From CAJQQY01 sp964352225 (GTDB taxonomy: Bacteria; Bacteroidota; Bacteroidia; Chitinophagales; Saprospiraceae), in NCBI GenBank assembly GCA_964352225.1, contig CAYGRM010000107.1, positions 1 through 17,823 of the forward strand: 17,823 nt of DNA, in the 5' to 3' direction. A model generated the notes under the pieces. That model worked only from the letters and a program-made list of their open reading frames with translations. It searched no databases and had not been told where the DNA came from. The first letter of the stretch is position 1, and every line of letters begins with the position of its first letter. Positions 12,465 to 17,823 of this stretch are shown in pieces. A program made the translations under genes and the position numbers.

Positions 12465-15344
12465 ATGAAACGAAATTTCAAACAATTTCTAGTATTATTA
12501 ACTATGGGCTTTATGCTGGTATCGAGTGCCACATTTGCCCAAACCACAATCCGTGGAAATGTAACTGACGATGCAGGAGAACCTTTAATTGGGGCAAATG
12601 TAATTGTTAAAGGAAGTACTTCTGACGGAGACATTACAGATGAAGATGGTAATTATTCAGTTACTACCTCACAATCCTTTCCTTTTACATTAGTATTTTC
12701 ATACACAGGTTTTACTTCTCAAGAAATTGAGGTAAACTCAAATGCACCTATCAATGTAACACTAGTGGAAGGTATTTTATCTGACGAAGTAGTAGTATCT
12801 GCTTCAAGACGTGCGGAAAAAGTACAAGATGCGCCAGCATCAATTTCTGTATTATCTGCTCGGAAATTAGAGAGTACAGCTAACTCTACAGATGCAACCC
12901 GTAATTTGGTGAATTTAGCGGGTGTACAAATTCAGCAACAATCAGCTAATAGAATTAATATTTCTATGAGAGGAAGTGCTGGTCTATTTGGTACAGGAGT
13001 CTTTCCTATTATGGATTACAGAAGTTTAATTGGTCCTGGAATTGGAACTTTCCAATCTGACCAAGCAGGGATTAGTAACATTGATTTACAGAGAATTGAG
13101 GTAGTACGAGGACCTGGATCAGCTTTATATGGTCCTGGTGTGACGGAAGGAGTTGTTCACTTTATTACTAAGAATCCAATTGATTTTCCAGGTACAACTG
13201 TAGAGGTAATGGGAGGAGAATTAAACACTTTCGGAATCGGAGCACGTCATGCAACTAAAGTTAGTGACAAATTTGGATTTAAAGTTAATGCACAATACCG
13301 AAGAGGTAATGAGTTTACACTTGATCCAGATGATCCAGATGATGCTGCTCAAATTTCATTATTCCAAACACGAGTTGTGAATCCTGCGGTTACTCCTGAA
13401 GGATTTGTTGATGTAAATGGAACCCCAAGAGAAATATTAGGTCTTGATTACTTGGATCCAGATGGAGACGGTAATCCAATGTCTGATGAATGGAACAACA
13501 TGGCAATTAATGCTACACTAGAATTTAGACCAAAAGATGACCTTAGCATCACTACCTCTGGTGGTATGACTAATGCTTCTTCTGTATTCTACAATGAGCA
13601 AGGAGAAGGCTTAGCTCAAGCAACTGAATTTTGGGGACAAGCAAGAATGCAGTATGGTGGATTATTCGCTCAATTTTTTGCCGTAAGTAATGATGGAGGT
13701 AGTGATGATGATCCAACATTTTTATATCAAACAGGTAATAATACATCTATTGCAAGAACACAGTTAGAAGGACAAGTTCAATATAACTGGGATATGGACT
13801 TCTTGAAGTCAAATTGGACAGGTGGAGTTGATTATAGATTTGCAGGTCAAGATACTAGAAACTTCGTTTACGGTAGAAATGAAGATGATGATGATTACTC
13901 AGTAATCGGAGCATACCTTCAAGGTAAATTAGCTTTGCATGATAAAGTAGATATGGTAGTAGCTGGTCGAGTTGATAAATTTAATTTTATTGATGAAGCT
14001 GCATTTGCTCCAAGACTTGCTTTTGTATATAAAGCGACTCCAACTCATACTTTTAGAGCATCTTTTAACCGAGCAAATTCTACAGTATCTAATTTGCAGT
14101 TAAATATTGATTTCCCTCTTAATAGCGCAGTTTGGTTATATGGTAATAAAAATGAGCAAACATTTGATGGAAATTTACCGCTTGGTTGGTTACTTCCTGG
14201 AATTCCAGAAGGACTTCCTGTGTTACCACTTGGTGTAGCTTTTGGAGGTGTTAACGGTTTGGTTCAGCCTGGAATTGAGGCAGCTTTGTCTGCAAATCCT
14301 CAGACAGCTCCACTTACACCTATCGTAAGTGCAGTTTTAAGTGGAGTAGATTTAGCGACTTTGGGAGCTTATTCTCAACCATTAGGAGCAGGGTATAATA
14401 TTTTTGACGGTACACCACTTGATAAAATTAATGCGCCTGTAACTGCAATTAGTACTAATGATTCTTACGAAATTGGTTATAAAGGTTTGATTAAAAATAA
14501 ATTAGGAGTTTCTGTTGATTTGTATAGTGTAACACAAAAGAATAACTCTCAGTTTACTGCAATCTCACCTGCTTACAGAATTAATGATTTAAGTACATTG
14601 GGTTCAGAGTTAGGTGATGCTGTGATTAACCAAATTGAAGGTCCAATGATCGCTGCCTTGATGGCACAGGCAGGAATGGATCAAGCAACAGCAGAAGCAA
14701 CTTTTGCTGCTTTGGCTCCAGCTATCGCAGGAGGATATGCACAAGGCGGTGCAGGTTTTGCTGATGTACTAGCAGGTTTACCTTTCCATGCATCATCACC
14801 AACTGATCAGATTCCTGTTAACCAAAGTACCTACTTAGCAGCTGGTTACCGAACTTTTGATGAGCGAACTTATTATGGATGGGATATCGGTTTAGAGTAT
14901 TACATCAATAATAATTTTTCTGCATTCTTTAACTATTCAGGAGTTAACACAATTACTTTTGATCAATTAGTAGTTGGAAATGAAGGTGCTGGAGAATTAC
15001 AAACGTTCCTAAATATTCCTAAGAATAAATTTAGAGTAGGGGCAACTTATACTCAAGATATGGGATTAAGAGGAAGTATCTCTTTCCAATATGATGAGCC
15101 ATATGTGGCAAGTGCTGGACAATTCTCTACGGATGATCCTTTGACACTAGACGTTGTTGAAGAAACAGAACCTAGAAGATTAGTGGATGCATCAGTCGGA
15201 TATAAGTTTGATTTTGGATTAGCTATCGATGCTTCTGCTTCGAACTTATTCAATACTGAATACAGATATTTACCAAATATGCCTAAGATTGGTCGAAGAG
15301 GTTTGGTTAAATTGACGTATGAGTTTGGTGTTAAAAAGAATTAA
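12465..15344 (+). CDS. TonB-dependent outer-membrane receptor with carboxypeptidase-regulatory-like domain
   Basis: A 959-residue outer-membrane transporter. Residues 1-25 are a signal peptide ending SSATFAQ. About 28-110 form a CarboxypepD_reg-like beta domain (TTIRGNVTDDAGEPLIGANV, then GDITDEDGNYSV). The plug follows at about 110-240 (VVVSASRRAEKVQDAPASIS, MRGSAGLFGTG, and LQRIEVVRGPGSALYGPGV). The rest is the barrel, ending NLFNTEYRYLPNMPKIGRRG and LTYEFGVKKN; the last residue is not the usual aromatic. No SusD-like gene follows, so it is not a SusCD pair, and the substrate is unknown. Two stretches inside the barrel (about 549-662 and 712-789) are rich in Ala, Gly, Leu and Pro and may be large hydrophobic surface loops. 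A DPDDPDD and a DPDGDGN motif near residues 285-345 could bind calcium. Confidence 0.9.
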   Translation: MKRNFKQFLVLLTMGFMLVSSATFAQTTIRGNVTDDAGEPLIGANVIVKGSTSDGDITDEDGNYSVTTSQSFPFTLVFSYTGFTSQEIEVNSNAPINVTLVEGILSDEVVVSASRRAEKVQDAPASISVLSARKLESTANSTDATRNLVNLAGVQIQQQSANRINISMRGSAGLFGTGVFPIMDYRSLIGPGIGTFQSDQAGISNIDLQRIEVVRGPGSALYGPGVTEGVVHFITKNPIDFPGTTVEVMGGELNTFGIGARHATKVSDKFGFKVNAQYRRGNEFTLDPDDPDDAAQISLFQTRVVNPAVTPEGFVDVNGTPREILGLDYLDPDGDGNPMSDEWNNMAINATLEFRPKDDLSITTSGGMTNASSVFYNEQGEGLAQATEFWGQARMQYGGLFAQFFAVSNDGGSDDDPTFLYQTGNNTSIARTQLEGQVQYNWDMDFLKSNWTGGVDYRFAGQDTRNFVYGRNEDDDDYSVIGAYLQGKLALHDKVDMVVAGRVDKFNFIDEAAFAPRLAFVYKATPTHTFRASFNRANSTVSNLQLNIDFPLNSAVWLYGNKNEQTFDGNLPLGWLLPGIPEGLPVLPLGVAFGGVNGLVQPGIEAALSANPQTAPLTPIVSAVLSGVDLATLGAYSQPLGAGYNIFDGTPLDKINAPVTAISTNDSYEIGYKGLIKNKLGVSVDLYSVTQKNNSQFTAISPAYRINDLSTLGSELGDAVINQIEGPMIAALMAQAGMDQATAEATFAALAPAIAGGYAQGGAGFADVLAGLPFHASSPTDQIPVNQSTYLAAGYRTFDERTYYGWDIGLEYYINNNFSAFFNYSGVNTITFDQLVVGNEGAGELQTFLNIPKNKFRVGATYTQDMGLRGSISFQYDEPYVASAGQFSTDDPLTLDVVEETEPRRLVDASVGYKFDFGLAIDASASNLFNTEYRYLPNMPKIGRRGLVKLTYEFGVKKN

Positions 15345-15362
15345 TTTTTGATCTCAAAAATT
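15343..15362 (+). terminator. Weak terminator-like hairpin at the receptor stop
   Basis: AATTTTTGA (15343-15351, starting within the stop codon) is exactly inverted at 15354-15362, with a T-run a few bases later. It is AT-only and weak. Confidence 0.35.
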
Positions 15363-15375
15363 GAATTTTTTAGAT

Positions 15376-15534
15376 AGACTTGTTACCCTTTGAAAAGTGC
15401 TTAGCTGAAATTCAGATTTTTTTGTTAGTTTTCTTAAAAAATCATTGAATAGTTCCTCTCTTGAATTATTTTTTAAGGAAAAATAGCGGAAAAAGATGTT
15501 TTCAGATGAGTGTTTTTTAAAGGGTTACAAGTCT
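15376..15534. repeat. 159-base imperfect palindrome (MITE-like)
   Basis: The left end AGACTTGTTACCCTTTGAAA is inverted at the right end (rc AGACTTGTAACCCTTTAAAA). The match continues inward with CTGAAA and then CTTAAAAAATCATTGAA against CTTAAAAAATAATTCAA, so almost the entire element can fold back on itself around a centre near 15452. No clear target-site duplication was seen. Confidence 0.6.
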
Positions 15535-15537
15535 AAT

Positions 15538-15586
15538 AACAAAAAGAGGGTTTTTCCATTTCGGAAAAATCCTCTTTTTGTTTTTT
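15538..15586 (+). terminator. Strong rho-independent terminator
   Basis: A 20-base-pair stem (15538-15557 with 15563-15582, one G-T pair) with loop ATTTC and a T-run to 15586. It is well placed to end the TonB receptor transcript if that reads through the palindrome. Confidence 0.85.
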
Positions 15587-15601
15587 AGGGAATTAAATAA
15601 T

Positions 15602-15751
15602 TTGGTTCTAGATGAATTCATTTGGTTATTAAGTTATTGGTTAATGAGTTATTAGTCTTACAATTTATAGAAGTACCATTTTGGAAATAACTTGAGAACC
15701 AATAACTCAATAACTATTGATAATTGACCAAATGAATTCATTTAGAACCAA
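15602..15751. repeat. AT-rich inverted repeat with EcoRI-like palindrome cores
   Basis: TTGGTTCTAGATGAATTCAT (15602 onward) is inverted, with one mismatch, ending at 15751. Each end holds ATGAATTCAT, itself a palindrome. Inward both arms carry GTTATTGGTTAATGAG/GTTATTGAG-type words, less well matched, for roughly 50 bases per arm. Confidence 0.55.
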
Positions 15752-15765
15752 TAATTTAAGCAAAG

Positions 15766-16872
15766 CTAAACTCTGATGTAAATCTTTTTTCGATCCAACC
15801 ATTTTCCAACTGACCAACAGATCAGCATAAACAAAACGGCAAATACTAATGATCCTGTCTTGGGTCCCATCCACAAAAATAAATTGTCATAAGACCAGGA
15901 ATAGATGGATTGATCGTCTATTTTAAAAAACGAAATCACCTTAACTAAAAAGATAGAAAGCACATAAATGAATAATGGATTTTTTCCAAAAATTTCAAAG
16001 AAATTAAAACTGAGTGGTTTTGGTTTGAAGTCAATCGCATAGATCAAACCAGCTAACATAGCTAAATTAATTCCTACAGTTAATAGTACATAGGAACTAG
16101 TCCATAATTTTTTATTGATGGGAAAACCTAAATCCCAAACATAGGAGAGTACCATTAAAATACAACCATACATAAATAGTTTTGCCACTTTTTCATAACT
16201 AATTTCTTTACCCATGATGATATATGCTCCTGCTAAATATCCACCTATAACATTTACGATGGCTGGAAACGTACTTAGAAAACCTTCAGGATCGAATGCG
16301 ATGCCTTCGCCGTGGTACATATGGCTTTCACCTAATAACCAAAGATCAACAGTTCGCCCAAAATTATTCTCCAAAGTATAATCACCAAATCCATACATCA
16401 ATCCCCAATAGCCAAAAAGTATAACTCCTGAGGCAATGATGAGCTGTCGCTTGTTTAAATAAAAAATCATGATGGCTGCGAAAAAATAACAAAGTGCAAT
16501 TCTTCCTAAGACACCTAGAATTCGAGTATTTTCAAAAGACTTCCCAACTAACTCTCCGTCCACCCATTTCACAAATGGAAACCACGAAAGCAAATAACCA
16601 ATGATAAAAATGAGAAAAGTTCTTTTAGCTATTTTTCCAAAAACATCAGAAATCGTTTTATCTGCCCACCGACTTTTGACAAAGGCAAAAGCAGTTCCTA
16701 CCGCAAATAAAAAAGAAGGGAAAACCAAATCAGTTGGAGTAAATCCATGCCAAGGGGCATGTAAAAATGGAGCGAATATATGTCCTGCTTTCCAAGTTCC
16801 TGGAGTATTGACAATTATCATCAGGCATACCGTCATGCCTCTGAAAACATCAAGTGCTTTGAATCTTTGCAT
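15766..16872 (-). CDS. NagX/HGSNAT-like membrane acyltransferase (DUF5009-type)
   Basis: A 368-residue polytopic membrane protein. The opening KALDVFRGMTVCLMIIVNTP (residues 5-24) and LHAPWHGFTPTDLVFPSFLF (37-56) are hallmarks of the family that includes bacterial NagX/DUF5009 proteins and human heparan-alpha-glucosaminide N-acetyltransferase. H38 matches the histidine thought to carry the acetyl group. About ten hydrophobic segments follow (for example about 90-108, 125-150, 225-250, 260-290 and 300-325). The family acetylates amino sugars across membranes; in bacteria it is often tied to chitin or N-acetylglucosamine use. No sugar-utilisation genes are next to it here, so the substrate is open. 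It converges on the TonB receptor and follows a regulator gene read in the same direction, separated by the large palindrome. Confidence 0.8.
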   Translation of the reverse strand: MQRFKALDVFRGMTVCLMIIVNTPGTWKAGHIFAPFLHAPWHGFTPTDLVFPSFLFAVGTAFAFVKSRWADKTISDVFGKIAKRTFLIFIIGYLLSWFPFVKWVDGELVGKSFENTRILGVLGRIALCYFFAAIMIFYLNKRQLIIASGVILFGYWGLMYGFGDYTLENNFGRTVDLWLLGESHMYHGEGIAFDPEGFLSTFPAIVNVIGGYLAGAYIIMGKEISYEKVAKLFMYGCILMVLSYVWDLGFPINKKLWTSSYVLLTVGINLAMLAGLIYAIDFKPKPLSFNFFEIFGKNPLFIYVLSIFLVKVISFFKIDDQSIYSWSYDNLFLWMGPKTGSLVFAVLFMLICWSVGKWLDRKKIYIRV

Positions 16873-16920
16873 AATTTGATTTTTGTTTTGTGAAAACCAA
16901 ATTACAATTTTTTTTGAAAA

Positions 16921-17089
16921 AGATCGCTTCGCTGTCAGAGGTCAGATTGGTCGCGGTGCTCCCGGTCAGAGGTCAGACTGACGAGAGCATTTTAATTCTA
17001 GACTTATCATACTTCAGTATTGTAATCGTCAGTCTGACCTCTGACAGTAAGCGAAGCGCACGATCTGACCTCTGACAGCGAAGCGATCT
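16921..17089. repeat. 169-base nested palindrome with four copies of GTCAGAGGTCAGA
   Basis: The outer 27 bases (16921-16947) are an exact inverse of 17063-17089. An inner 20 bases (16965-16984) are an exact inverse of 17026-17045. The spacers between outer and inner arms are 17 bases on each side, and a 41-base AT-rich loop is left in the middle. GTCAGAGGTCAGA occurs four times, twice on each strand, mostly after a CGCTTCGCT-like word. Its GC content is clearly above the flanks. It ends three bases before the stop of the LytTR gene and may also act as that gene's terminator (TTTTT follows on the minus strand). Confidence 0.8.
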
Positions 17090-17092
17090 AAA

Positions 17093-17823
17093 TCACCCTT
17101 CTAACCATTTTCTGAAACTAGGAGTTTTAGTACTACTAGTATAAATAATCTCTTTCGAATAGGTCATCTTGATCGCCAACTTATTTTTAAAATAGGGTTC
17201 TACTTTTTCCAAAAAATCAAGGTTAATAATTTCACTTCGGTTGATTCTAAAAAACTTGGCTGGATTAATTTTTTCTTCGACATCAGAAAGGGTATAATTT
17301 AAGGCATGTTTTTTTCCACTAGAATCAATTGCCATACAGAAATCACCATTGGCTTCAAATGCACCAATATCTTTTGCATCAATCAATTTGATTCCATCTT
17401 TCTTCTTAACGGTAAACCGTTGTTTATAAGATTTTTTATCTGAATGTAGGATGTTTTGTAAATCCTTAAGTAGCTGGTTATCAATTGATTGTGAAGCTTG
17501 TTTGGCGAATAAAGTTTTATATTTTTCGTAGGCCTCACGGAAATTTTCAATAGAGTAGGGTTTTAGCAAGTAGGCAATTCCATTCGTTTTAAAAGCTTGT
17601 AACACATATTGGTCGAACCCTGTACAAAAAATAATGGGACAATCTACTCGGACTTTTTCAAAAAGTTCAAATGATATTCCATCCAATAATTCAACATCGG
17701 AGAAGATTAAATCAGGTTTGGAACTTTGATTTAATAAATTAGTGGCTTCTTCGATTGATCTCGCCCAACCCATAATTTTGCCTTCAGAAATTTCAGCATG
17801 GATAAAACTCAACAGTTTTTGAT
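17093..17823 (-). CDS. LytTR-family response regulator (partial, N-terminus missing)
   Basis: The minus-strand frame stays open to the right edge (visible start reads QKLLSFIHAEISEG), so the TTG at 17812 is not a convincing start. The first beta strand and acidic pair of the receiver domain, about 15-20 residues, lie outside. The receiver domain includes KPDLIFSDVELLDG with the phospho-acceptor Asp, IIFCTGF with the conserved Thr, and YLLKPYS with the conserved Lys. A linker is followed by a LytTR DNA-binding domain of about 100 residues (RFTVKKKDGIKLIDAKDIGA, then FFRINRSEIINLDFLEKVEP, ending FRKWLEG). Such regulators normally pair with a LytS-like 7TM or histidine kinase, probably encoded upstream outside the window. 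The target genes are unknown. Confidence 0.88.
   Translation of the reverse strand, partial: QKLLSFIHAEISEGKIMGWARSIEEATNLLNQSSKPDLIFSDVELLDGISFELFEKVRVDCPIIFCTGFDQYVLQAFKTNGIAYLLKPYSIENFREAYEKYKTLFAKQASQSIDNQLLKDLQNILHSDKKSYKQRFTVKKKDGIKLIDAKDIGAFEANGDFCMAIDSSGKKHALNYTLSDVEEKINPAKFFRINRSEIINLDFLEKVEPYFKNKLAIKMTYSKEIIYTSSTKTPSFRKWLEG

Larger units (their letters stand above)
15345..15765. other. Gene-free repeat-rich region between converging genes
   Basis: This 421-base gap holds, in order, a weak hairpin, a 159-base imperfect palindrome (15376-15534), a strong terminator (15538-15586) and a 150-base AT-rich inverted repeat (15602-15751). No coding frame in it looks real. Confidence 0.75.

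Noticed and set aside
12465..15344. SusC of a polysaccharide utilisation locus
   Set aside because: No SusD-like lipoprotein gene or glycoside hydrolase lies next to it; a repeat-rich gap and a converging gene follow.
15376..15751. CRISPR array in the repeat-rich gap
   Set aside because: The repeats are inverted arms, not regularly spaced direct repeats with unique spacers, and no cas genes are present.
16890..17075. Plus-strand 61-codon frame
   Set aside because: It is made almost entirely of the 169-base palindrome and shows no protein-like composition.
17810..17812. TTG as the true start of the LytTR regulator
   Set aside because: The frame stays open to the window edge and the receiver domain would lack its first strand and acidic residues, so the gene is cut by the edge.

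Overview
The window is AT-rich DNA from a member of the Bacteroidota, probably a free-living aquatic or marine lineage of the Saprospiraceae/Chitinophagia type (the lineage is inferred). The pointers are a TonB-dependent receptor with an N-terminal carboxypeptidase-regulatory-like domain, LytTR-type signalling, TAnnTTTG/TTTG-type promoter traces, weak or absent Shine-Dalgarno sequences, and intergenic palindromic repeats. There are no tRNA or rRNA genes, no CRISPR array and no transposase.

Layout. 1-883 (-): 5' part of a PMT/ArnT-type membrane glycosyltransferase that runs off the left edge. 981-2585 (+): YidK-like sodium/solute symporter, followed by a pair of REP-like hairpins and a strong bidirectional terminator. 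2713-3195 (-): Kbp/YgaU-type BON-LysM protein. 3378-7214 (+): two-gene operon of a sterol desaturase/fatty acid hydroxylase family membrane enzyme and a 970-residue FAD/Fe-S D-2-hydroxyacid dehydrogenase. 7447-8475 (+): secreted protein resembling a divergent CotH kinase. 8614-9644 (+): ECF sigma factor plus a small membrane protein. 9805-11118 (+): secreted class C beta-lactamase-fold serine hydrolase. 11426-12223 (+): small membrane protein plus Hsp20 chaperone. 12465-15344 (+): TonB-dependent receptor. 15345-15765: terminator and two long palindromes. 15766-16872 (-): NagX/HGSNAT-like membrane acyltransferase (DUF5009-type). 16921-17089: large nested palindrome. 17093-17823 (-): LytTR response regulator cut by the right edge.

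The best candidate for an undescribed system is the stress-regulon-like block at 8557-12223. The ECF sigma operon and the small-membrane-protein/Hsp20 operon share a bipartite upstream motif (17 identical bases, exactly 12 variable bases, then CGTCTTC). This looks like the sigma factor's own promoter. The two small membrane proteins in these operons also share a short M-x-x-E-E-[RK] motif after their membrane segments. A simple reading is an autoregulated envelope or proteotoxic stress response. The other unusual material is a set of long imperfect or perfect palindromes between genes, and a local shift to C-ending codons near the start of the dehydrogenase gene.
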